From the NCBI GenBank assembly GCA_021779695.1, contig JAJYAE010000203.1, positions 1 to 8,121 of the forward strand: a DNA stretch of 8,121 bases. Direction: 5' to 3'. Positions 1 through 6,285 of this stretch are shown one piece after another (position 1 is the first letter of the stretch; every line of letters begins with the position of its first letter). Origin of the DNA: Acidobacteriota bacterium. GTDB lineage: Bacteria; Acidobacteriota; Terriglobia; Terriglobales; Acidobacteriaceae. Position numbers and translations under genes: made by a program. A model generated the notes under the pieces. It did not search any database, was not told the origin of the DNA, and was given only the letters and a program-made list of their open reading frames with translations.

Positions 1-1
1 C

Positions 2-223
2 GAGAAAACCTTGATTGGCTCCTATTCATCTTCGTTCCCCATCCTCGATGAGGTCACCGGTCTCATCTTCGGCGGCTATCGTAGTGGTTTTGATCTAACG
101 CAGCTCATTTCGCACCGTTTTTCCATCGAGGACGCGGTGCCCGCAATTGAAGTGGCTTCGCACCCCAAAGCAGACTCCATGAAGATTATGATTGAGCCTG
201 TTCCAGGCGCAGGAGCAGAGTAG
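2..223 (+). CDS. MDR zinc-type alcohol dehydrogenase, C-terminal fragment (5' end outside window)
   Basis: The open frame enters from the left edge and gives the last 73 residues of a protein. The segment beginning EKTLIGSYSSS and the ending SMKIMIEP look like the C-terminal end of the Zn-dependent medium-chain dehydrogenase (MDR) family. There the chain closes the catalytic domain after the Rossmann fold. Family motifs (zinc ligands, GxGxxG) lie upstream of the window, so the zinc content and substrate cannot be judged. A TTG at position 11 could be read as a start, but the similarity continues in frame back to base 2, so this is an interior codon. The stop is 7 nt before the ATG of the next gene, another MDR dehydrogenase, so the two are probably tandem paralogues in one operon with hpnCDE. 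The family call is fairly sure; the substrate is unknown. Confidence 0.75.
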   Translation, partial: EKTLIGSYSSSFPILDEVTGLIFGGYRSGFDLTQLISHRFSIEDAVPAIEVASHPKADSMKIMIEPVPGAGAE

Positions 224-227
224 GGGG
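222..227 (+). promoter_or_regulatory. Candidate ribosome binding site for the repeat-bearing dehydrogenase
   Basis: AGGGGG lies just before the ATG at 231, overlapping the upstream TAG stop. The spacing (3 nt) is tight. An AGGAG at 211-215 is another candidate, but it is 15 nt away. No comparable purine-rich stretch precedes the internal ATG at 441, so the signal favours the upstream start and therefore translation of the repeats. Confidence 0.4.
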
Positions 228-230
228 TTC

Positions 231-1472
231 ATGCCACGCTCTGTAAAGGACGCAATCAAGCGCAGCCGCTCCACGGTTGAGACCGTGGTGGAGCATGGCC
301 GTGCCACCGTTGAAACGGCGATCGAGCATGGCCGCGCCACCGTGGAGGAAGCTCTTCATCACGGACGCGCAACTGTCGAGAGCGCGCTCTTTCATGGCCG
401 CGCGACGGTTGAAACCGCGCTCTACCACGGCCGTGCCACCATGCAGGCCGCGGTGTTGCACGGCCGCGAAGATATTCGCATTGAGAGCGTACCGGTGCCC
501 AAGGCTGAGGCCGGTGAGCTCATTGTGCGCGTGGGCGCGGCGCTTACATGCGGAACTGACCTGAAGGTCTTCCGCCGCGGCTATCACGCCCGCATGATTG
601 TTCCGCCTGCGCTCTTCGGCCACGAGCTTGCCGGCACGGTGGTCGAGGCTGGCGCAGGCGTCACTGGCTTTGCTCCCGGCAACCGCGTGGTGGCGCTCAA
701 CTCCGCGCCCTGCGGTCAGTGCTACTTCTGCCAGCGCAACCAGGAAAATCTTTGCGACGACCTGCTCTTCAACAACGGCGCTTATGCCGAGTTCATTCGC
801 ATCCCCGCTCGTATTGTCGCCAAGAATACTTTGATCGTTCCGGAACATGTACCGCTCGAGCATGCCGCTCTCACCGAGCCGCTCGCATGCGCCGTACATG
901 GATTTGAAGATTCGAACCCCCATCCCAAAGACACAGTCGCCGTCATCGGCGGTGGTCCGCTTGGGCTCATGATGGTCCACGTTGCCGCGCTGGCAGGTTG
1001 TGAAGTCATTGCGGTCGTCAAGCATGACGGCCAGGTCATCGCAGCCAGAGCGCTCGGCGCAACGCAGGTTGTGCAGGCCACCACGATTCGCAAAGCCATC
1101 CGCGACACGCGCGCGCTTACGCCCAACGATCGCGGCGTGGACATCGCCATTGAAGCCGTCGGCTTGCCCGACGCCTGGGAAGAGGCCGTCGAAATGGTGC
1201 GCAAAGGCGGCACGGTCAATTTCTTCGGTGGCTGCGCGGTCGGCACGCGCGTTAACCTCGACACGAACCGCATCCACTACAGCGACATCACCCTGCGCGC
1301 CACCTTTCACCACACGCCAGCCATTTGCCGCAAGGCGCTCGACCTCATTGCAAGCGGCCGTTTCCAGGCCAGCGCCTTCATCACCGGCCACGCGCATCTC
1401 TACGAGCTCAACCGGGTCTTTGAGAAGCTGATGAGCCGCAACAGCGAAATCAAGACGGCAATTGTGCCCTGA
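231..1472 (+). CDS. Zinc-dependent MDR dehydrogenase with an 11-residue-repeat N-terminal extension
   Basis: This 413-residue protein has two parts. Residues 1-70 are tandem 11-residue units (HGRATVETALY-like). From M71 (MQAAVLHGRE) a standard 343-residue MDR core follows. The core shows catalytic-zinc residues C107 (in TCGTD), H131-E132 (GHE) and E216 (TEPLAC), plus the structural-zinc set C161, C164, C167, C175 (C-x2-C-x2-C-x7-C). A Rossmann loop IGGGPLG lies at 239-245. It should therefore oxidise an alcohol or reduce an aldehyde/ketone with NAD(P). The usual acidic residue at the end of the second Rossmann strand appears to be V263 followed by K264-H265, so NADP may be preferred (inference). 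ATG 231 was chosen because it has an upstream purine-rich site and the 11-residue periodicity begins there. A TTG at 192 in the same frame would overlap the previous gene. It is followed 8 nt later by hpnC, so a role in squalene/hopanoid or other isoprenoid alcohol metabolism is plausible but unproven. No specific substrate can be assigned. Confidence 0.85.
   Translation: MPRSVKDAIKRSRSTVETVVEHGRATVETAIEHGRATVEEALHHGRATVESALFHGRATVETALYHGRATMQAAVLHGREDIRIESVPVPKAEAGELIVRVGAALTCGTDLKVFRRGYHARMIVPPALFGHELAGTVVEAGAGVTGFAPGNRVVALNSAPCGQCYFCQRNQENLCDDLLFNNGAYAEFIRIPARIVAKNTLIVPEHVPLEHAALTEPLACAVHGFEDSNPHPKDTVAVIGGGPLGLMMVHVAALAGCEVIAVVKHDGQVIAARALGATQVVQATTIRKAIRDTRALTPNDRGVDIAIEAVGLPDAWEEAVEMVRKGGTVNFFGGCAVGTRVNLDTNRIHYSDITLRATFHHTPAICRKALDLIASGRFQASAFITGHAHLYELNRVFEKLMSRNSEIKTAIVP
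261..458 (+). repeat. Six tandem 33-bp coding repeats (11-residue units)
   Basis: In-frame 33-bp units start at 261, 294, 327, 360, 393 and 426. Their translations are RSRSTVETVVE; HGRATVETAIE; HGRATVEEALH; HGRATVESALF; HGRATVETALY; HGRATMQAAVL. A seventh HGR begins at 459 and is already part of the MDR core. The preceding decapeptide MPRSVKDAIK (231-260) also fits the pattern at V6, A9 and I10, as a degenerate unit. Most differences between units are at third codon positions (for example cat/cac for His, acc/act/acg for Thr, gtt/gtg/gtc for Val), as expected if the protein sequence is under selection. On an ideal helix the A9, G2, V6 and L10 side chains fall within about 100 degrees, giving one hydrophobic face; R3 and E7 flank it and H1, T5 and T8 lie opposite. 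Confidence 0.95.
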
Positions 1473-1480
1473 GGCAAACC

Positions 1481-2479
1481 ATGACGCCCGCTACACTGCA
1501 CACATCTCAGGATGCCGACACGCAAGCCAGCCTGCTCGCGCGCGGCTGGGCTGCATTGCCGGCGTTCTATCGCATGCCGCAGGTTGCGCCGTCACTCGCC
1601 GAAGCGCAGGCATGGTGCAGGGAACTGGCCGAGTCGCACTACGAAAACTTCCACGTCGCCACCTGGTTTCTGCCCAAGGCGCTCATTCCTCACTTCCATG
1701 CCGTCTACGCCTACTGTCGCGTCTCTGACGATCTGGGCGATGAGGTCGGCGACCGCGACGCATCGCTTGCCCTGCTCGACTGGTGGGACCGCGAACTCGA
1801 CGCCTGCTATGAGGGGCGCGCGCAGCACCCTGTTTTTGTGGCTCTGGCGGAAACGATTCGCGCGTGCTCCATTCCCAAAGAGCCCTTCGCTGATCTGCTC
1901 AGGGCCTTTCGCCAGGACCAGACCGTCACGCGTTACCGCACCATGCAGGAAGTCCTCGGCTACTGCCGCTACTCGGCGAATCCGGTTGGCCGCCTCGTCC
2001 TTTACATCTGCGGCTATGCGGATGAGGAGCGCTTCCGGCTCTCCGACGCCACTTGCTCTGCGCTGCAGCTCGCCAACTTCTGGCAGGACGTACGTGTGGA
2101 CTGGGCCAAGGATCGTGTCTACCTGCCGCAGGAAGACATGCAGCGCTTCGGCGTGAGCGACCAGACCATTGCCGATGGTATTGCGACCGCGGAGTTCAAG
2201 GCGCTGCTCAGGCATGAAGTCGATTTTGCTCGCAGCCTGTTTGAAGAAGGCCTGCCACTCATCGGCATGGTGGGCCGCGATCTTGCGCTCGACCTCGATC
2301 TCTTCAGCCGCGGCGGCCTTGCCATTCTACGTGCCATTGAGCAGCAGGAATACGACGTGCTGCGCGCCCGCCCCGCGCTCTCCAAGTCCACCAAGCTCGC
2401 CCTCGTGCTGCGCGCCGTCAGCGGCAAGCTGCTGCCATTCTTCCGGCTCCGGGCTCACTCAACAGGGAAAGCTGCTTGA
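1481..2479 (+). CDS. hpnC: Hydroxysqualene synthase HpnC (squalene/phytoene synthase family)
   Basis: This 332-residue protein is a trans-isoprenyl diphosphate synthase of the squalene/phytoene synthase family. It has the two aspartate-rich Mg-diphosphate sites: SDDLGDE at 82-88 (D83, D84, D87) and NFWQDVRVDWAKDRVYLP at 199-216 (D203, D207, D211). The N-terminal HYENFHVATWFLPK segment (53-66) and the NFWQD form of the second motif are typical of the HpnC branch rather than HpnD. In the three-enzyme route HpnC hydrolyses presqualene diphosphate, made by HpnD, to hydroxysqualene. The start ATG has a GAGG six nt upstream (1471-1474) that overlaps the stop of the preceding gene. Its last codons overlap the TTG start of hpnD. 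The paralogue order hpnC-hpnD-hpnE strongly supports the assignment. A direct squalene or phytoene synthase is the main alternative. Confidence 0.9.
   Translation: MTPATLHTSQDADTQASLLARGWAALPAFYRMPQVAPSLAEAQAWCRELAESHYENFHVATWFLPKALIPHFHAVYAYCRVSDDLGDEVGDRDASLALLDWWDRELDACYEGRAQHPVFVALAETIRACSIPKEPFADLLRAFRQDQTVTRYRTMQEVLGYCRYSANPVGRLVLYICGYADEERFRLSDATCSALQLANFWQDVRVDWAKDRVYLPQEDMQRFGVSDQTIADGIATAEFKALLRHEVDFARSLFEEGLPLIGMVGRDLALDLDLFSRGGLAILRAIEQQEYDVLRARPALSKSTKLALVLRAVSGKLLPFFRLRAHSTGKAA
2464..2468 (+). promoter_or_regulatory. Ribosome binding site supporting the TTG start of hpnD
   Basis: AGGGA inside the end of hpnC lies 7 nt before the TTG at 2476. No ATG is available near the gene start, and the first in-frame ATG (M47) is inside the first catalytic motif region, so this site decides the start. 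The TTGA overlap with the hpnC stop implies translational coupling. Confidence 0.55.
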
Positions 2480-3387
2480 TCCACGACGCCAAATTGGAGC
2501 AGGCCTATGGCGTCTGCCGGGCCATCGCCAAGCGCGAGGCCAAGAACTTTTATTACGCCTTCATCGCGCTTCCGCCTGCACGCAAGAATGCCATCTGTGC
2601 CATCTACGCCTTCATGCGCAAGGCAGACGATCTTGCCGACGATGAATCTCTCTCACGCGAAGAGCGCCGCACAAGGCTTGAATCATGGCTCGCCGACTGG
2701 CGCGGTGTCTGCCATGGCGGCGATTCATCCGACTTGGTTTTCCTCGCCGTGCGTGACGCCACGGAGCGTTTCGCCATTCCGCTCAGCCTCCTCGAGGAGC
2801 TTGTGGCCGGCACCACGATGGACCTGAAGGCAACCACCGATGCCGCGCCCGATACCTACGCCACCTTCGCTGACCTGTATCGCTACTGTTATCTCGTCGC
2901 GTCTGTCGTGGGTCTCGTCTGCATCCGCATCTTCGGCTACAAGGACCCACAGGCCGAGAAGCTCGCCGAAGAGACGGGCATCGCATTTCAGTTGACGAAT
3001 ATCCTGCGCGACGTGGCCGAGGACACCGAGCGCAAGCGCGTCTACCTGCCACTTGCCGATCTTACGGCGCACGGCATCTCCGCTGAGTCGCTGCTGTCGC
3101 GGAAGCCTGGCACACCGCCGAGTGCAGCCGAGAGAGCGCTGCTCGCCGAGATTGCGCAGCGCGCTGAAAACTACTACAAGTCAGCCGAGCAGCTGTTGCC
3201 GCTCATCGACCACGAAAGCCGCGCCGCGCTATGGGTGCTTGTCTCCATCTATCACGCACTGCTGGTGCGCATCCGGCAGGCCAACTACGATGTTTTTTCA
3301 AAGCGCGCAAGCGTACCGCTTCATCAAAAGCTGTACATCCTTTGCGTGGGCATGGCGCGGATGACCGCCGCCCGCATCTTCGGCTGA
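2476..3387 (+). CDS. hpnD: Presqualene diphosphate synthase HpnD
   Basis: This 303-residue squalene/phytoene synthase family protein has both aspartate-rich motifs: ADDLADD at 50-56 (D51, D52, D55) and NILRDVAEDTERKRVYLP at 175-192 (D179, D183). The N-terminal NFYYAFIALPPARKNAICAI pattern and the NILRDV(A/G)ED second motif match HpnD. HpnD condenses two farnesyl diphosphates to presqualene diphosphate, the first committed step. The family-typical N-terminus (start codon TTG, then IHDAKLEQAY) begins within the last codons of hpnC, giving a 4-nt TTGA overlap. Coupled translation of HpnC and HpnD would suit enzymes passing an intermediate between them. The length is normal. hpnE follows 24 nt downstream. 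A phytoene synthase is the alternative, made unlikely by the hpnC neighbour. Confidence 0.9.
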   Translation: MIHDAKLEQAYGVCRAIAKREAKNFYYAFIALPPARKNAICAIYAFMRKADDLADDESLSREERRTRLESWLADWRGVCHGGDSSDLVFLAVRDATERFAIPLSLLEELVAGTTMDLKATTDAAPDTYATFADLYRYCYLVASVVGLVCIRIFGYKDPQAEKLAEETGIAFQLTNILRDVAEDTERKRVYLPLADLTAHGISAESLLSRKPGTPPSAAERALLAEIAQRAENYYKSAEQLLPLIDHESRAALWVLVSIYHALLVRIRQANYDVFSKRASVPLHQKLYILCVGMARMTAARIFG

Positions 3388-3411
3388 TCTGGAGCGCTGA
3401 AAGCTCAACTC

Positions 3412-4821
3412 ATGTCTGAGCACGTCCACAAATCGGTTGCTGTCCTTGGTGGCGGAGCCGCCGGCATGTGCGCCGCCTGCGCGCTGGCCGATGCAGGCTT
3501 CCGCGTCACCCTGATCGAGCGCCGCGGCTATCTTGGTGGGCGCGCTTCGTCTTATCTGCATCCGGGCGTCAACGAAGTCATCGACAACTGTCAGCATGCG
3601 CTGATCGGCGCCTACACCAACCTGCTCGCGTTCTACCGGCGCGTCGGCGTGCAGGACAAGATTCACTGGACCAGTGACTTTACGATGATTGAGCCCGGAG
3701 GTCGCCGCTCAATCCTTGGCCCATCTGCGTTGCCCGCGCCAATGCACGGACTGCCCCGGCTGCTCAGCACGCAGGCCTTCAGCCTCGCAGACAAGATCTC
3801 CCTTGCGCGTGCCTTTACCGCGATCTTGCTTGGAAGGGCGGACAATCCCCACGAATCACTGGGTGAATGGCTGCGCAGGCATCGTCAAAGCCGCGGAGCC
3901 ATGGATCGTTTCTGGCGGCTGGTCATTGCCAGTGCACTCAACTCCGACGTGGATGAGATTGGTGTCTCCTACGCTTCCATGGTCATCCGCGGACTCTTCA
4001 TGGACTCGGCGCAGGCTGGCTCCTTCGGCATGAGCACCGTGCCACTGAGCGATCTTTACTCCGGCGTCGAGCCCTACATCGCTCGCCACGGCGGTCGTGT
4101 GCTGCTCAACACCAACGTGGAATCCGCAGATTGGGATGAGGTGACGCAGCAGTGGGAGTTGCGCACGCGCGATGACGTGATCACAACCGATTCTCTTGTG
4201 CTCGCGTTGCCCTTTGAGGCAACCGCCAAGCTTATCCCGCAGATGCCGCCCGCCGAAGGCGCACAAAAGCTGCTCAGTCAAATTGACAGCCATACGCACT
4301 GGCCCATCTGCAGCGTGCATCTCTGGTTCGACCGCGAAATCACAGACCTTGATCACGCCGTCCTCCTCGACCGCGAGATTCACTGGATGTACAACAAAGG
4401 CCGGCTGCAGCCCTGGCGCAAGCTCAAAGGCAGCTATCTCGAGCTGGTCGTCAGTGCCTCGCGCAGCTTTGCCACGCTGGAGCGCAAGCAGGCCATCGAT
4501 CAGGCCGTCGCTGAACTCGCCGAATTCTTTCCCGCCGTGCGCACAGCCACGCTGGAAAAAGCAGCGCTCATCAAGGAAGTCCGTGCCACATTTGGCGTGC
4601 CACCAGGGATCGACGATTCCCGGCCCAGTGCGAATGAAGCGCCGTGGCCCCATTGCTTTCTCGCCGGCGATTGGGTGCAGACCGGCTGGCCGTCCACGAT
4701 GGAAAGCGCAGCGCGCTCTGGCCATCTGGCCGCGGAGGCACTCTGCAAGGCCGCTGGCCGGCCTCAAAGATTTCTTGAGCCGGATCTCAAGCCGCGCGGC
4801 TTGATGCGTCTCTTCTCGTGA
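3412..4821 (+). CDS. hpnE: Hydroxysqualene dehydroxylase HpnE (FAD-dependent amine oxidase/desaturase fold)
   Basis: This 469-residue flavoprotein belongs to the phytoene desaturase/amine oxidase superfamily. The N-terminal dinucleotide fold has LGGGAAG at 12-18, E36 as the probable ribose-binding acid, and the following RRGYLGGRASS segment (38-48). The C-terminal FAD motif FLAGDWVQTGWPSTMESA (416-433) is typical of HpnE. HpnE reductively removes the hydroxyl of hydroxysqualene to give squalene, the substrate of squalene-hopene cyclase. The ATG start is preceded by only a weak site (GGAG at 3391-3394, 17 nt away), so translation may depend partly on ribosomes leaving hpnD. It is the last gene of the operon: the next gene is convergent. 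A carotenoid desaturase is the alternative, but the hpnCD context argues for HpnE. Confidence 0.88.
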   Translation: MSEHVHKSVAVLGGGAAGMCAACALADAGFRVTLIERRGYLGGRASSYLHPGVNEVIDNCQHALIGAYTNLLAFYRRVGVQDKIHWTSDFTMIEPGGRRSILGPSALPAPMHGLPRLLSTQAFSLADKISLARAFTAILLGRADNPHESLGEWLRRHRQSRGAMDRFWRLVIASALNSDVDEIGVSYASMVIRGLFMDSAQAGSFGMSTVPLSDLYSGVEPYIARHGGRVLLNTNVESADWDEVTQQWELRTRDDVITTDSLVLALPFEATAKLIPQMPPAEGAQKLLSQIDSHTHWPICSVHLWFDREITDLDHAVLLDREIHWMYNKGRLQPWRKLKGSYLELVVSASRSFATLERKQAIDQAVAELAEFFPAVRTATLEKAALIKEVRATFGVPPGIDDSRPSANEAPWPHCFLAGDWVQTGWPSTMESAARSGHLAAEALCKAAGRPQRFLEPDLKPRGLMRLFS

Positions 4822-4825
4822 TTGG

Positions 4826-4841
4826 GGCCGTCAGGCCTTTT
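4826..4841 (+). terminator. Small candidate terminator at the convergent gene junction
   Basis: GGCC-GTCA-GGCC (4826-4837) forms a 4-bp GC stem with a 4-nt loop, extendable by two G-U pairs, followed by TTTT (4838-4841). It sits 4 nt after the hpnE stop and overlaps the rhaB stop codon. The stem and U-tract are short, so it is a weak intrinsic terminator at best. The reverse orientation lacks a T-tract. Confidence 0.3.
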
Positions 4842-6285
4842 CAGAAGCGACGGAAGAAGGGCACAGCACAGCCGCCCACTTGCGCACCGATTCCGTCGTC
4901 AGCCGTTGACCGGCTGCATGTGCCGACGCGAGTTGCACTGCAAAGTTGCCGATCGTCGAGCTCTCGGCCTCTCCAGCTTCAACCGTCATGCCGGTGCGCT
5001 GCGCCGTCAGGCTGAGCAGCAATTTGTTGCGACTACCACCGCCGAGCACGTGAATCCGGTCGAGCTTGCGGCCGAGCATCTGCTGCAACTGGTCAAGCGC
5101 AGTGGCGTATCGCGCAGCAAGGCTCTCAAAGATCACGCGCGCAAATAGCGGCTCATTGCCTGCCAGGTCGGGAATCGCCGCATGGCCTGTGCTGACTAGT
5201 TCCGCATTGATGCGCGCGGGCATCTCGCCGTCGAGCAACAGAGGCTCTGCGTCGACGTCGATGGTCGCAGGAGCGACTACTTCCGCCGCCTGTCGCACCA
5301 GCTCTTCAATCGTCCACCGTCTTCCTTCGGCAGTCCACCCATCCATGCACTGCTTGACGAGCCACATGCCATTGACGTTGGTGTGAAAGCAGAAGCCACC
5401 GCCTGCCGCGCCCTGGTTCGTGTAGCGCGCGGCCATTGCTTCCGGCTGCGTGATGGGCTTGGAAATCAGCGTTCCCACGAGCGACCACGTGCCCGAGGCG
5501 ATATAGGCGCCGCTGTCGAGCGCGGTCGGAATGCCCGCGATAGCCGAGGCTGTGTCGTGACATGCCGGCGCAATCAGAGAGCAGTCGCTGTAGGCTGCTA
5601 GCCGGCTGAGCGGCCCCTGCACGCGGCCCAGCGCCGCACCGGCCGGGACAACAGGCGGGGCTGCTTCTCGCGGAATGCCCAGCGTACGGAAGATATCGTT
5701 CGCCCAATCACCCGTCGTTGGGTCTACAAGTCCCGTGTGCGTCGCGTTCGTGTACTCGGCCACGCGTCGCCCGCCCAGCCAGTGCAGCACATACTCCGGG
5801 AGACAAACCCATGGCGCACGTGTATCTGAATCCGCAAGCAATTGGTAAAGCGTATTGATGCGCAGCGGCTGCGCGCCGGTTCGTGAAAAAAGTGCTTCAG
5901 GCGAAATGACCGTGTCGACATGCTGCTTGGTCGCGACCGTTCGCTCGTCGCGATAGCAGAGCGGCTCGTCGAGTGGCTTGCCATCGGGGCCGAGCCGCAC
6001 ATAGTCCACCGCCCAGCCGTCCACGCCGATGGATGAAATGCCCTCCGGAGCAGCGTCTGCGGCCTTCCGCAGTCCCTCTTCGAGTCCAGCAAGAATGCGG
6101 CTCAGCGGCCAGTGCAGCGAAGATCCTGCATGCACCGGACCGTTTGGCATCCGATGCACCAGCTCGATTGTCGGAATCCCATTGCGCCAGCGCAGGAGCG
6201 AGACACGGCAGCTCTCCGCGCCCAGATCAATGGCAACACGCGCTCGTTTGTCGCTGGGCTCCGCACTTGCAGCAGGTGCGCTCAC
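4831..6285 (-). CDS. rhaB: L-rhamnulokinase RhaB (FGGY kinase)
   Basis: This 484-residue sugar kinase of the FGGY family phosphorylates L-rhamnulose to L-rhamnulose 1-phosphate with ATP in the cytoplasm. Visible motifs are the phosphate-binding AIDLGAESCRV (18-28), GVDGWAVDYV (87-96), the likely catalytic base D244 in CHDTASAIAG (242-251), ASGTWSLVG (263-271) and the adenosine-binding HVLGGGSRNKLL (412-423) with STIGN (443-447). The DGWAVDYV and ASGTWS forms fit rhamnulokinases better than xylulo- or glycerol kinases. The GTG start is used: its codon overlaps the TGA of the upstream aldolase gene (GTGA), and GAGG lies about 10 nt before it. The stop is 9 nt from the convergent hpnE stop. The length is normal for the family. 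Confidence 0.92.
   Translation of the reverse strand: MSAPAASAEPSDKRARVAIDLGAESCRVSLLRWRNGIPTIELVHRMPNGPVHAGSSLHWPLSRILAGLEEGLRKAADAAPEGISSIGVDGWAVDYVRLGPDGKPLDEPLCYRDERTVATKQHVDTVISPEALFSRTGAQPLRINTLYQLLADSDTRAPWVCLPEYVLHWLGGRRVAEYTNATHTGLVDPTTGDWANDIFRTLGIPREAAPPVVPAGAALGRVQGPLSRLAAYSDCSLIAPACHDTASAIAGIPTALDSGAYIASGTWSLVGTLISKPITQPEAMAARYTNQGAAGGGFCFHTNVNGMWLVKQCMDGWTAEGRRWTIEELVRQAAEVVAPATIDVDAEPLLLDGEMPARINAELVSTGHAAIPDLAGNEPLFARVIFESLAARYATALDQLQQMLGRKLDRIHVLGGGSRNKLLLSLTAQRTGMTVEAGEAESSTIGNFAVQLASAHAAGQRLTTESVRKWAAVLCPSSVASEKA

Noticed and set aside
192..230. A TTG at 192 as the start of the MDR dehydrogenase
   Set aside because: It would add 13 residues overlapping the previous gene, outside the 11-residue periodicity. 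The ATG at 231 is better placed.
261..458. The 33-bp repeats as a CRISPR array or non-coding satellite
   Set aside because: The units are directly adjacent with no spacers, stay in frame, and vary mainly at silent codon positions, so they are a coding repeat.
186..1397. A long (403-codon) antisense open frame opposite the repeat-bearing dehydrogenase
   Set aside because: It has no recognisable family features, and it lies opposite a gene with full zinc and Rossmann motifs. Long antisense frames are common in GC-rich genes, and its repeats only mirror those of the sense strand.
441..1472. Start of the MDR dehydrogenase at the internal ATG (343 residues, usual family length)
   Set aside because: There is no purine-rich ribosome binding site upstream. 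The upstream repeats show codon-level constraint and begin next to an ATG that follows the previous stop closely. It remains possible as a secondary start.
3856..4767. A 303-codon antisense open frame inside hpnE
   Set aside because: The sense strand carries the conserved FAD motifs of HpnE; the antisense product resembles no family and is a composition effect.
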